Under the pieces are notes generated by a model, which worked only from the letters and a program-made list of their open reading frames with translations, ran no database searches and was not told where the DNA came from. A DNA stretch of 64,000 bases from Rhizobiales bacterium UBA1912 (GTDB lineage: Bacteria > Pseudomonadota > Alphaproteobacteria > Rhizobiales > Devosiaceae): assembly GCA_002337455.1 (NCBI GenBank), contig DDGC01000019.1, forward strand, positions 62,001-126,000, written 5' to 3'. How positions within the stretch are numbered: the first letter of the stretch is position 1; each line of letters starts with the position of its first letter. Both the position numbers and the translations under genes were made by a program. Positions 35,803 to 44,144 of this stretch are shown one piece after another.

Positions 35803-36350
35803 CCCGCCCGATGTCACGCCGCTTCGCAGATGCCTTTTGCGCTTTTGTTCATGGCCATTCACGCCGGGATCTCGACCGAACCAAAATAGCCAGGGTTCGA
35901 TGCCTGACACTGCGGGGGATTGCCCGGCGCAAGGCAAGAGAGGCGCGGTGGCGCGAGTTTGGCCTAGACGACCTGCCGATGTATCGGGAGTTTTCATCGC
36001 AAGCGCTTGAAAATCGACTGGGCGAGATGGCGAAGTCGGTCAACGGTCCGATCTACGCCGCTCTGGTGCGCCAGGTCGAAATCGACCGAGGCAGCCTCCA
36101 CCTCGCGCGAAAAGACCTTTGGATCAGGGATGAAGTTTCTCGCGCTGGTCTCGATGGATGCCATTACGACTTTGAACCGTCGTCTGTCGGTGGCGGCAAA
36201 TTGTACGGCAAGCTCTATGAAGGCCTGCTCAATTGCGGCCCGCTGCATCTTTTCGATCACCAGATCAGTTTCGGCGCTGGGTATTGGCATTCGGTTTTCT
36301 CCAGACTGAAAGCCGCTATCAGAACGGCTATCGGGCGGTGTGCGCAATGA
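35799..36350 (+). CDS. Early phage protein of unknown function
   Basis: A 183-residue frame with a strongly basic N-terminal third (RRFADAFCAF, ARRKAREARWREFGL) and a more ordered second half. No family is recognised. The strand is argued from context: its ATG overlaps the cro stop and its stop overlaps the next start. An open frame of 129 codons exists on the opposite strand at 35994-36383 and cannot be fully excluded as the real gene. Confidence 0.5.
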   Translation: MTRPMSRRFADAFCAFVHGHSRRDLDRTKIARVRCLTLRGIARRKAREARWREFGLDDLPMYREFSSQALENRLGEMAKSVNGPIYAALVRQVEIDRGSLHLARKDLWIRDEVSRAGLDGCHYDFEPSSVGGGKLYGKLYEGLLNCGPLHLFDHQISFGAGYWHSVFSRLKAAIRTAIGRCAQ

Positions 36351-36607
36351 CGTCGTCGTTCCATAGCCCCACAATCGCCTCAATTATTCACGACTCCGTG
36401 AACACCCCGGTTGCGGCGGACCTCCCCGTTGCGGGGTCGGGCCGGTCTGCATCATTGAGCCCCCAATCTCAACAGGCCGGTCCGTTTCCGGAGGCAATTG
36501 CTCTTGCCCCGAGGGCAGGGGGGAACCGTTTCCCTCTGCCCGCCGGACAGCAAACATGGCAACGCCGCGGCTGTCATGGTGACGGCACTGGGCCGGTGGC
36601 ACCATGA
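36347..36607 (+). CDS. Small early phage protein of unknown function
   Basis: An 86-residue Pro/Ala/Gly-rich protein starting MTSSFHSPTIASIIHDSVNT. It is probably flexible. Both ends overlap neighbouring genes by ATGA, which is the main evidence that it is translated. No domain is recognised. Confidence 0.5.
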   Translation: MTSSFHSPTIASIIHDSVNTPVAADLPVAGSGRSASLSPQSQQAGPFPEAIALAPRAGGNRFPLPAGQQTWQRRGCHGDGTGPVAP

Positions 36608-37095
36608 GCCCGGCCCGCCATCTCCCCAAACGCGATTACGACGCGCTCAAAGCGGCGTTCCGCGCCCTCGTGCAGCTTGTGGGCGGCACGCGGGCTGCCG
36701 AGCGGATCACCCGCGTTTCCCATCAGCAGATCGATCGCTACGGCTCCACCCACACCGATTTCGTCGACGTGTTCGCCCCCATGGACGTGGTGGCGGACCT
36801 TGAAGCCGAATGTGGCCAGCAGGTCGTCACCCGCAAACTGGCCGAGATGGCCGATCACGTCCTGATCCCGCTTCCTGCCGTCACCGGATCATCGGCGCGG
36901 ATCGACGTCATCACGGCGCGCACCGTCCAGAGTTTCGGGCAAATGCTGACCGAGTTGGGCGAGGCTCGCGCCGACGGTCAGATCGACGCCGAAGAGGCCC
37001 GCAAGCTCGATCCGCAGTTTTCAGAGCTGATTACCAAGCTGGTCAAGATGCGCCGCGAGGTGGCGCAGATGGCCGAAGGCGAGGATTTGCCATGA
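36604..37095 (+). CDS. CII-like phage regulatory protein
   Basis: A 163-residue protein with an N-terminal helix-turn-helix-like region (RALVQLVGGTRAAERITRVSHQQIDRYGS). The FVDVFAPMDVVADLEAECGQQVVTRKLAEMADHVLIPLP segment that follows resembles the phage regulatory CII family. Position in the early operon after cro fits a lysis-lysogeny or early-gene regulator. The C-terminal third is a charged helix. The call is by motif resemblance only. The start overlaps the upstream stop by ATGA. Confidence 0.65.
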   Translation: MSPARHLPKRDYDALKAAFRALVQLVGGTRAAERITRVSHQQIDRYGSTHTDFVDVFAPMDVVADLEAECGQQVVTRKLAEMADHVLIPLPAVTGSSARIDVITARTVQSFGQMLTELGEARADGQIDAEEARKLDPQFSELITKLVKMRREVAQMAEGEDLP

Positions 37096-37331
37096 GCCGT
37101 GTCCTTCCTCTCCGCGCCAATTCGAACCCGATGCTGGCCCGTGGCAAATACGAACCGTCCGGCCAGCACGAGCTGGAAATCGATTTGGGGATGAGTGGCG
37201 TTCTGACACTGCCCGCCGACCAGGTGCAGCGCGTCAAGCGCGCCATCGAGGCCTTCGAAACCGAGGGCATGCGCATCGACGGCCATTCGAACCTGACCAA
37301 CCGCGTCACGCGCATGCTGGGGGAATTCTGA
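37092..37331 (+). CDS. Small early phage protein of unknown function
   Basis: A 79-residue protein starting MSRVLPLRANSNPMLARGKY and ending RVTRMLGEF. A central VLTLPADQVQRVKRAIEAFE strand-helix is seen. It starts within the last four bases of the CII-like gene and its last base is the first base of the methyltransferase gene, so it is translated as part of the chain. No family is recognised. Confidence 0.6.
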   Translation: MSRVLPLRANSNPMLARGKYEPSGQHELEIDLGMSGVLTLPADQVQRVKRAIEAFETEGMRIDGHSNLTNRVTRMLGEF

Positions 37332-38899
37332 TGCTCGAATATCACCCCATCGCCAATCTGTTTCCGCTCATCGAGGGCGAGGATTTTTCCCGGCTCGTCG
37401 CCGACATCAACGAACACGGCTTGCAGGAAAAGATCGTGCTGCGCGAGGGCAAGATCCTCGACGGGCGCAACCGATATCGGGCGCTGGTATCGCTGGATCG
37501 GTTCGACCAGTTCCGCGACACGATCGATTTCGACCATCTCGCCTTCACCCACGCGGCGCCCCGGGATCCTCTGGTCTGGGTGCTGTCGAAGAATCTGCAC
37601 CGGCGTCACCTTTCGGAAAGCCAGCGCGCCATGGTGGCGGCCAAACTGGCCACGCTGGAACCGGGGCGGCCGTCGCTCTGGAAAAAACCGGCAGATTTGC
37701 CGGATTCTTCCCACGTGGAACAAGACGTCGAACAGCAACCCCCCACGCCCGGCCTCACCCAGGCCGAAGCGGCCGATACCATGCACGTTTCCGAGCGTTC
37801 GGTGCGTTCGGCCCGCAAGGTGATCGAGCAGGGCGATGATGATCTTGTGGCAGCGGTCGAGCGCGGCGAGATTGCGGTCTCGAAAGCCGAAGGGCTGGCC
37901 GGGCTGCCCAAGGATCAGCAGAAAGAGCTGATCCGTTCTGCTGATCCTGCCGCGCTCTATGCCATCATCAAGGAAAACAAGGCTCAAAAGTCTGCCGAGA
38001 AAAAGCAGCGCCGCGAGGTTCGCGAGGCCGAGTTGGCCGGGCGTCAGAGGGCGCTGCCCGAAAAGCGCTATGGCGTGATCTATGCCGACCCGGAATGGAA
38101 ATTCGAACCCTACAGCCGGGAAACCGGCATGGACCGGGCGGCTGACAATCACTATCCGACCTCGGAGCTGGCCGATATCAAGGCGCGCGACGTCGCGGCG
38201 ATCGCCGCCGATGATTGCGTGCTGTTCCTCTGGGCAACGGCGCCCATGCTGCCCCAGGCGCTCGAGGTCATGGCGGCCTGGGGCTTTACGTACAAATCCC
38301 ACACAATCTGGCGCAAGGCGGATGACGACGGTCTGATGCTGGGCACCGGTTACTGGTTCCGCAACGGCCACGAGCTGTTGCTGGTCGGCACGCGCGGCAA
38401 GGCGGTTGCGCCGGCCATGGGCGAGCAGTTCCCCTCGGTCATCGATCACCCGGCCCTGCGCCATTCGGAAAAGCCGGGCCGCTTTGCCGAGCTGATCGAA
38501 GCCTATTTCCCGAATCTGCCGAAAATCGAACTCAATGCCCGCGCCACACGGCCAGGCTGGGATGCATGGGGGCTGGAAGCTCCTGAACAGGAAACAGAAT
38601 CGGAAGCCGCGCATGACGGCTCCTCCTCGGGGATAGAAGCGCGCCCCGCCGATGAAAGCGCCTCGCCGGAGGCGGATGCTCTCAAACCCGCCTCCGGCCC
38701 CACCGATATCAACGTCGTCATTACCGAAGGCTACGCACGCGACGCCTCGATCACCGAATTGATGGCGCTGACCGGGCTCGGCCGCAGCGCGGTAAAAATG
38801 CGCGCCAAACGGCTTGGCCTGTCCGATCCCGAACGCCAGCGCCAAGCGGCACGGCAGAACATGAACAAACTCAATGCAGAACGGGGAGGGGCAGCGTGA
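37331..38899 (+). CDS. ParB-domain / MT-A70 adenine methyltransferase fusion
   Basis: A 522-residue phage protein with three parts. Residues 1-100 are a ParB/Srx-like nuclease fold (LQEKIVLREGKILDGRNRYRA, LSKNLHRRHLSESQRAMVA). Residues about 135-200 are a KorB-type helix-turn-helix (TQAEAADTMHVSERSVRSARKVI). Residues about 245-420 are an MT-A70-type N6-adenine methyltransferase with the catalytic motif as DPEW (commonly DPPW). A C-terminal Ala/Glu-rich linker leads to a second small helix-turn-helix (ITELMALTGLGRSAVKMRAKRLGL). It may methylate phage DNA to block host restriction or regulate genes. There is no restriction partner. Confidence 0.85.
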   Translation: MLEYHPIANLFPLIEGEDFSRLVADINEHGLQEKIVLREGKILDGRNRYRALVSLDRFDQFRDTIDFDHLAFTHAAPRDPLVWVLSKNLHRRHLSESQRAMVAAKLATLEPGRPSLWKKPADLPDSSHVEQDVEQQPPTPGLTQAEAADTMHVSERSVRSARKVIEQGDDDLVAAVERGEIAVSKAEGLAGLPKDQQKELIRSADPAALYAIIKENKAQKSAEKKQRREVREAELAGRQRALPEKRYGVIYADPEWKFEPYSRETGMDRAADNHYPTSELADIKARDVAAIAADDCVLFLWATAPMLPQALEVMAAWGFTYKSHTIWRKADDDGLMLGTGYWFRNGHELLLVGTRGKAVAPAMGEQFPSVIDHPALRHSEKPGRFAELIEAYFPNLPKIELNARATRPGWDAWGLEAPEQETESEAAHDGSSSGIEARPADESASPEADALKPASGPTDINVVITEGYARDASITELMALTGLGRSAVKMRAKRLGLSDPERQRQAARQNMNKLNAERGGAA

Positions 38900-38943
38900 A
38901 GCTCTTCATCGATAGTTTTGCCGGTGGCGGCGGCGCCGCAGAC
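38896..38943 (+). pseudogene. 5' stub of a phage DNA cytosine methyltransferase
   Basis: The first 15 codons read MKLFIDSFAGGGGAA, which is the invariant start of Dcm-type C5 methyltransferases (SAM-binding FAGGGG). The ATG overlaps the stop of the MT-A70 gene. Similarity stops there, and the next bases belong to the 3' end of a reverse-strand gene. The catalytic PCQ loop and target domain are missing, so this is a truncated remnant. Confidence 0.6.
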
Positions 38944-38964
38944 CCCAATCTGAGCGGTTCCGGA

Positions 38965-39873
38965 TTATCCAGGCGGCTCCATTTGTGCGGCGAAGGGGGT
39001 ACCGTTGACCATGAAGTTGCTGACGTCGCTGTCTTCAACCCGGATGACCATGGAGTCGTCGGTTATCGAAGAGTGCGCGAACGTTTGAAACTTGACGCTG
39101 CAGCCGTCCAAATTGCAACCAATAAAGCTGAGGTGACCGTTCAGGGCGATTTGAAAGATCGTGCCTCGGAAATCACACCTTACAAATGTGACGTTTCTCA
39201 GGACGCCCGTGAGAAAGATATGGGAGAAGTCGCAGCCTTCCATGGTCATTTTCTGCAAGATGACGCCTTGGATTCCATACAGACCGGGGTATGCCGGGTG
39301 GAGAGTCGGCGGCCATGGGCGCCTGACTTCCCCTCGGATGAGTCCAACATAGTTCATCGCTTCGACGTGGGTTGCCGATACATTCCCTGTTCGGAGCGTA
39401 AACGGCTCGCCCACATCCACCGCCTCGGACCATTCACTCCAAATCGACTTGTAGTTATCAAAGAGGTAGGAGCGAAGGACTACAAGGAAGGGCTGATAGA
39501 AGCGGTCGGGCTTCGTAATGGCGCAAGATGCCAGCACTGTCAGTCCGGCAGACTGCACATGCCCCTTGTCGGATCCCAGCATTTCGGAACCCTTGTAAAA
39601 GCTTTCCGTGAGTCGACTTTCTTCAGCCAATCGGCGAGTTCGATCAGCATTCCACGTTCGCTGATAAAGCAGCCATCCGCCAATGACGGCAACCGCAAGT
39701 GTCAGTCCGTCCTTCAGAACGGCGTAGCCCTCGGTGTCCACGGCGAAAAAACTGGCGTCATTGCGCTGCATAACAAACTGCATGCCGAGCAGAGTGATCA
39801 GCAAAATCAGCCCCAGCAGCAATACGGCAATCTGGCCCGTTTTCCCTTCGTCCTCCGAACGTCTCAATGTCAT
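38965..39873 (-). CDS. Pentapeptide-repeat membrane protein, reverse-strand cargo gene
   Basis: A protein of about 302 residues. Two membrane segments lie near the N-terminus (IAVLLLGLILLITLLGMQFV and DGLTLAVAVIGGWLLY). The region WNADRTRRLAEESRLTESFYKGSEMLGS resembles a family of membrane proteins that end in pentapeptide repeats. The C-terminal part has the repeat-like series NVTFVRCDFRGTIF, LSFIGCNLDG and CSVKF. The Met at 39873 has a GGGGGA ribosome site; an in-frame Met at 39921 is less likely. Base composition is visibly lower in GC than the flanks. It sits where a cytosine methyltransferase should be. A superinfection or defence role is speculation. Confidence 0.75.
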   Translation of the reverse strand: MTLRRSEDEGKTGQIAVLLLGLILLITLLGMQFVMQRNDASFFAVDTEGYAVLKDGLTLAVAVIGGWLLYQRTWNADRTRRLAEESRLTESFYKGSEMLGSDKGHVQSAGLTVLASCAITKPDRFYQPFLVVLRSYLFDNYKSIWSEWSEAVDVGEPFTLRTGNVSATHVEAMNYVGLIRGEVRRPWPPTLHPAYPGLYGIQGVILQKMTMEGCDFSHIFLTGVLRNVTFVRCDFRGTIFQIALNGHLSFIGCNLDGCSVKFQTFAHSSITDDSMVIRVEDSDVSNFMVNGTPFAAQMEPPG

Positions 39874-40006
39874 CCCATCCCCCGCGCCATCAATCACGCA
39901 AAACTCCGACAGACGGAGCATCTCGTCAATGCCGGCGTTATGATGACCGCCTGCGACCGCTCCGGGTTACCCGAGGGTCACGTGTACGGCAATGGGGAGA
40001 TCCGCC

Positions 40007-40420
40007 ATGCGTGAGGCGACTGTCCCCGTGCGCCTGCGCCTTTCCCGCGACAAGGGCTTTGATCTTCAAGCCCATTCCCTTGCCATAAACGGGCTGCTCG
40101 CCGTTAACTGTGCGCGACCATCCAAGTGGGGAAATCCCTATCGCGTCGATGCTTTTGGCACCCCATGGGCACGTCTGACCGATCGCGGAGAGCAGCACGC
40201 CGCTTGTGTGGTCCATTATCGCCGAATGGCCGAAAAGGGATTTGTCACAGTTCCCTACACTCGAATGCAGAGGCCGGATCGCGGTGGCGACGCCTATTCT
40301 TTTGGCGCTCATTCTGTTGTCGATGTCGCGCCGATCTACCTGCGTGGCAGGAATCTCGCCTGCTGGTGCGATCCCGAGATCGCTTGCCATTGTGACGTGC
40401 TGCTGGAGTTCGCAAATTGA
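40007..40420 (+). CDS. DUF4326-domain protein
   Basis: A 137-residue protein of the DUF4326 family. The signature parts are VNCARPSKWGNPYRV near residue 33 and the C-terminal LRGRNLACWCDPEIACHCDVLLEFAN. The function of the domain is unknown; it is common in phages. The ATG at 40007 has GGGGAGA six bases upstream. Its stop overlaps the TTG start of the primase gene. Confidence 0.8.
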   Translation: MREATVPVRLRLSRDKGFDLQAHSLAINGLLAVNCARPSKWGNPYRVDAFGTPWARLTDRGEQHAACVVHYRRMAEKGFVTVPYTRMQRPDRGGDAYSFGAHSVVDVAPIYLRGRNLACWCDPEIACHCDVLLEFAN

Positions 40421-41649
40421 CCCTCCCGCCGCATCTTGAAGCCCTCAAGAACGAAGCGCTGCGCACAACCTGCGAAAGCTGGGCGATCCGCAATCGCTGG
40501 TATCTCTCGCCCGGCATTGAGCGCGTCGGGCCATGCCCGAAATGCGGCCACGACCCAAAGAAGGGGGAGCGCGGCTCGGACCGGTTTTCGATCAACACGC
40601 AAAAGAACGTCTTCAACTGCCGCCGCTGCGGCATCAAGGGCGAGGGCGTCATCAGCCTGGTCATGGAAGTCCGCGGTGTCGAGTTTGTCCCCGCCTGTGA
40701 GATCATCACCGGGCGGACGGCCGAGGAACCCGTCGATCCCGCACGCGCGGCGCAGCTCGCCAGAGAGGCAGAGCAGCAAAAGAAAAAACAGGTAGATATC
40801 GCCGAGCAGAAGCGCCGGCAGGCGATCAGGGCGGGGCGCAAGGTCTGGGACAGCACGCAAAAGGTCATTTGGCAGCCCGACTATGAGATTTTCGCGTATT
40901 TCATGGTGCGCGGCCTCGATGTCCGGCCCTTCCTCGCGCGCTTTCCCGATGCCCTGGCCTGCCTGCGGTATGCGCCGATGCTCAACTGGGCTGAACAGCG
41001 CTCCGATGGCACCTATGAGGTGATCGCCAAGGCCCCTGCACTGGTCGCGGGAATACAGGATCCGGACGGGGCATTCTGCGGGGCCCACCGGACATGGATC
41101 GATCTGTCCCAGCCAAAGGGGCGCTTGATCCTGCCTGACGGGCCGGGCGGTAAGAAACGCGATACCAAGAAGGTTCTGGGCACGCAAAAGCGGGGCGCCA
41201 TCCGGCTTTATACCCCGCCCAACCCGCGCCGTCTGGTCGGGGGCGAGGGCATCGAAACCACGCTGTCGGTCATGCTCTACGGCTTTGAGCCCGACACCGC
41301 CTATTGGGCGATCGTCAATTCGGGGAACATGGGCGGCCGGGCCCTGCGCTTGGAAAGCCGCAAAATTGTCCATGACGAACCAGACATGGCCGACGACGAG
41401 GCGTTCGTGCCGCCCGAGTGGTGCGAGGAGCTGTTCTATCTCGACGATGGCGATGGCCCGGCTTCGAAACTGAAAGAAAAGCTCACGCGGGGACTGCGGC
41501 GCGCCAGGCGCCTGCGCCCCGGGCTCAAGGGCTTCATCGTCCCCGCACCGGGGCAAGGTCAGGATTTCAACGACGCGGCAATGGCCATGGCTGCCGAAAT
41601 CGGCTCCGGCCGGGGATCGGACGGCGGCTCGAACGGGGCAGGGATTTGA
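40417..41649 (+). CDS. Phage DNA primase with CHC2-type zinc finger and Toprim domain
   Basis: A 410-residue replication protein. The zinc ribbon uses CPKCGHDPKKGERGSDRF and FNCRRCGIKGEG (residues about 40-75). A charged linker and a Toprim-like domain follow, with GGEGIETTLSVML as the conserved Glu motif and the acidic FYLDDGDGP motif. It should synthesise RNA primers for phage replication together with the helicase encoded next. The start is TTG at 40417, with GGAG eight bases upstream. Confidence 0.85.
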   Translation: MTLPPHLEALKNEALRTTCESWAIRNRWYLSPGIERVGPCPKCGHDPKKGERGSDRFSINTQKNVFNCRRCGIKGEGVISLVMEVRGVEFVPACEIITGRTAEEPVDPARAAQLAREAEQQKKKQVDIAEQKRRQAIRAGRKVWDSTQKVIWQPDYEIFAYFMVRGLDVRPFLARFPDALACLRYAPMLNWAEQRSDGTYEVIAKAPALVAGIQDPDGAFCGAHRTWIDLSQPKGRLILPDGPGGKKRDTKKVLGTQKRGAIRLYTPPNPRRLVGGEGIETTLSVMLYGFEPDTAYWAIVNSGNMGGRALRLESRKIVHDEPDMADDEAFVPPEWCEELFYLDDGDGPASKLKEKLTRGLRRARRLRPGLKGFIVPAPGQGQDFNDAAMAMAAEIGSGRGSDGGSNGAGI

Positions 41650-43418
41650 GGGACAAGAATATCATCAAGGGCCAGCTCGAACGGGCCGAACCGGTGCAAG
41701 ATGAGGGGTTCGGCCTCTATGGCAACGCGGCCAATGACCAGCGGGCTGACGAAAACCGCGTCGCGCCCGCCGCAGATTGGGACGAGGGCGGCATCCCTGC
41801 CGATTACGATGTTGACTGGTCCAAAGTTCGACGCTGCGCCGAATATGACCAGAACGACCGCGACAATGCCCGGCGCCTAATCGAATGGTTTGGCGAAAAC
41901 CTTGTTTACATTTCGGGCATGGGCTGGCTGACCTGGCGCGGGACTCATTGGGAACGTGACGAGGCCGATTTGCGCGCCCGTTTTCTCGCCCAGGAGGTGG
42001 TCGACAAGATCAAGCTCGAGCCGTTCTACATTCGGCTCGACAGCCGCAAACAGGGTATCGTTGACGCAGCAAAATCTTATCGCGAATTGCCCGATGACGA
42101 ACGAACTCCGGAAATGAAGGCGGCGATCGGGCGGGCGGATAAGATCTTGTCTGGGCTCTATAACAGCAGGTCGAAGCGGAAGATGTTCGCCGTTTCCTCT
42201 GGCAATGCCGGAAAGACCAAGGCCATGCTCGATCAGGCGGCGTCGCTCAAGGCGATTGATCAAGACCTGCTCGATGCCAATCGTATGCAGTTCAACGTCT
42301 TGAACGGCACGCTTGAATTTATGCGCGAGGAAGATTCCGAGTCCGATCCCGACGATCCTCGCTTCATCGCCAATGTGATTTTCCGGCCCCACAATCGCGA
42401 CGACATGATTACAAAGCTGGCCGACGTGGCCTATGACCCGGCGGCCGATTGCCCGTTTTTTCGCGAGCAGTTTCTCGAAAAGGTCCAACCAGAAAAGGCC
42501 ATGCGGCTTTTCCTGCAGGTGTTTCAGGCCTTTTCGATCCTCATCGGCGGCAATGACGAGCAACGCCTGGCCTTCCACTATGGCACCGGAGCCAATGGCA
42601 AGTCAGCGTTCATCGAACTGTTCGGACGGATCGCCGGTACTTACCGCACGGTCGTTTCTCCCGAAACCATCACCGGGGAGGGGCAAAGGCAGGGTCAACA
42701 GGCGAGCCCTGACATTGCACGGCTGTTCAACACACGGTTCGTAACGGTCGAGGAGCTGCCCAAAAACGCACCGCTCAAGGATGACCTCATAAAGGCCGTT
42801 TCCGGCGGCACGAAGATGACAGCGCGGTTCCTGATGCAGAACATTTTTGAGTTCGAGCCGATGTTCACGGCCTCGCTGACCGGAAACACAAAGCCCAATG
42901 TGGGCACAGATTACGGTATATGGCGGCGTGTTCTTCTAGTGCTTTGGGGTGTCACAATCCCCGAGGAGGAAAGGATCTCGCCAAGCGAGTTGCGCCGGCG
43001 GCTCGATGCGGAGCGGTCGGGCATCCTCAACTGGTTGATTGAAGGCATCCGTATGTATTTGGAGCAGGGCCTTTCGCCCTTTATCCCGCCCCAGGTGACA
43101 GCGTTTACCGAGGACTACCGCATGGAGCGGGACAACGTTTCGGTGTTTGCGGAGAACTTCATCATTCCCCATCCCGGCGGGTCGATTCAGGCCGGACCGC
43201 TCCATGAGACCTACGTCAAATGGTGCGAACTCAACGGCCTTACGCACGCCAAGCTGCGCTCATTCGGGGATCGACTGGGAGAACTGGGCTATCGAAAAGA
43301 CAAAGGGCGCGTCTACACCTATCTCGATGTCCGCCTTGGTGATGTGCCCTCGAAATTCGATCCCCAAGACAGGCCGGCCGACCGTTCAGGCGATCCCGGA
43401 AGGGAGCGTGACAGGTGA
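41646..43418 (+). CDS. P4/D5-type phage replicative helicase
   Basis: A 590-residue superfamily 3-like helicase. A D5_N domain (about residues 90-270) precedes the ATPase. The ATPase has Walker A HYGTGANGKSAFIELF near residue 312, the Walker B-like RFVTVEELPK and the SGNTKP-type sensor seen as SLTGNTKPNVG. A C-terminal winged-helix region follows (FAENFIIPHPGG...KLRSFGDRLGELGY). The start is TTG at 41646, overlapping the primase stop. Primase and helicase on separate genes together match the single P4 alpha-type replicase. It ends five bases before the convergent cargo gene. Confidence 0.9.
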   Translation: MRDKNIIKGQLERAEPVQDEGFGLYGNAANDQRADENRVAPAADWDEGGIPADYDVDWSKVRRCAEYDQNDRDNARRLIEWFGENLVYISGMGWLTWRGTHWERDEADLRARFLAQEVVDKIKLEPFYIRLDSRKQGIVDAAKSYRELPDDERTPEMKAAIGRADKILSGLYNSRSKRKMFAVSSGNAGKTKAMLDQAASLKAIDQDLLDANRMQFNVLNGTLEFMREEDSESDPDDPRFIANVIFRPHNRDDMITKLADVAYDPAADCPFFREQFLEKVQPEKAMRLFLQVFQAFSILIGGNDEQRLAFHYGTGANGKSAFIELFGRIAGTYRTVVSPETITGEGQRQGQQASPDIARLFNTRFVTVEELPKNAPLKDDLIKAVSGGTKMTARFLMQNIFEFEPMFTASLTGNTKPNVGTDYGIWRRVLLVLWGVTIPEEERISPSELRRRLDAERSGILNWLIEGIRMYLEQGLSPFIPPQVTAFTEDYRMERDNVSVFAENFIIPHPGGSIQAGPLHETYVKWCELNGLTHAKLRSFGDRLGELGYRKDKGRVYTYLDVRLGDVPSKFDPQDRPADRSGDPGRERDR

Positions 43419-43423
43419 CAGCT

Positions 43424-44014
43424 CTATTTCGGCTCATCAGCTGCGGATTTGAGTTCGAGCCAAAGCTCACGAGTGTCAGCCAGAAGATTGGCGGACTCCT
43501 CCGCATCGGCGTGGTCGCCGAGTTCGGCAAGATCTCCGCTCATCGATTGCAATCGGTTGCCGAGCCCAAACAGGCGTTCAGCGAGTGCGGTCGCAGCACG
43601 AGGCTCGGTCCCAGCCTCAAGCGCATGATTTGCCTCGTCTATGGCAGCGCGCGCATCTTCAAAAAGCTGCGGGGCCAGCGGATAGCTGCGCTTTGCCCGT
43701 TCTCGCCTACGGAGGTCTGTGAGGGATCGGTACTGGCTGGCCGTCCCGTAAAGAAACGCCAAACCTTCGAATTTGGCGTGGTCCTGCGTTTCGTAAACAT
43801 CGGAAAAGCAGGGGGCCTCGTCATCGGCCGTCAGCGCAAGACAGTACTTCCAACCTCCGTCTCGAGGGAAAACTGTAAGCCGGCGCTGACCGGAAAAGTG
43901 CACGAGGTTTCCGTTCGCGGTCGTCGTCCACCCTTTTCGACCAGCAGCGCGCGTCGCCGCGGTCCAGACGCCGATCAGAATCCCAACTACGAACAAAAAA
44001 CCTATGATTTCCAT
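43424..44014 (-). CDS. Membrane-anchored protein of unknown function, reverse-strand cargo gene
   Basis: A 196-residue protein with one N-terminal membrane helix (MEIIGFLFVVGILIGVWTAA). A compact domain follows (LVHFSGQRRLTVFPRDGGWKYCLAL), then a long helical, Ala/Glu-rich C-terminus. No family is recognised. The Met at 44014 has a GGGGGA ribosome site like that of the other reverse-strand gene at 39873. It is opposite to all surrounding phage genes, so it likely has its own promoter and is expressed in the lysogen. Confidence 0.65.
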   Translation of the reverse strand: MEIIGFLFVVGILIGVWTAATRAAGRKGWTTTANGNLVHFSGQRRLTVFPRDGGWKYCLALTADDEAPCFSDVYETQDHAKFEGLAFLYGTASQYRSLTDLRRRERAKRSYPLAPQLFEDARAAIDEANHALEAGTEPRAATALAERLFGLGNRLQSMSGDLAELGDHADAEESANLLADTRELWLELKSAADEPK

Positions 44015-44144
44015 CGCATTCCCCCGCCAAGGCCGCCATCCAAGCAGCAAGCGGCTTGCGAGTCGAGATGAGCGATCGCCCAAAGGCCGTTGAAGCCTAG
44101 CGCCGCGCCCCGCACCCCCTCCGACACGACAGAACTCGGAAGTC

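Noticed and set aside
35994..36383. Minus-strand frame of 129 codons in the early region
   Set aside because: Its translation looks fairly protein-like, but the plus-strand genes here form an unbroken ATGA-coupled chain from cro, so I kept the plus strand with lower confidence.
38896..40014. Continuous plus-strand frame of 372 codons starting at the dcm stub
   Set aside because: After the first 15 codons it runs antisense through the pentapeptide-repeat gene and its translation has no methyltransferase motif. I treat it as chance.
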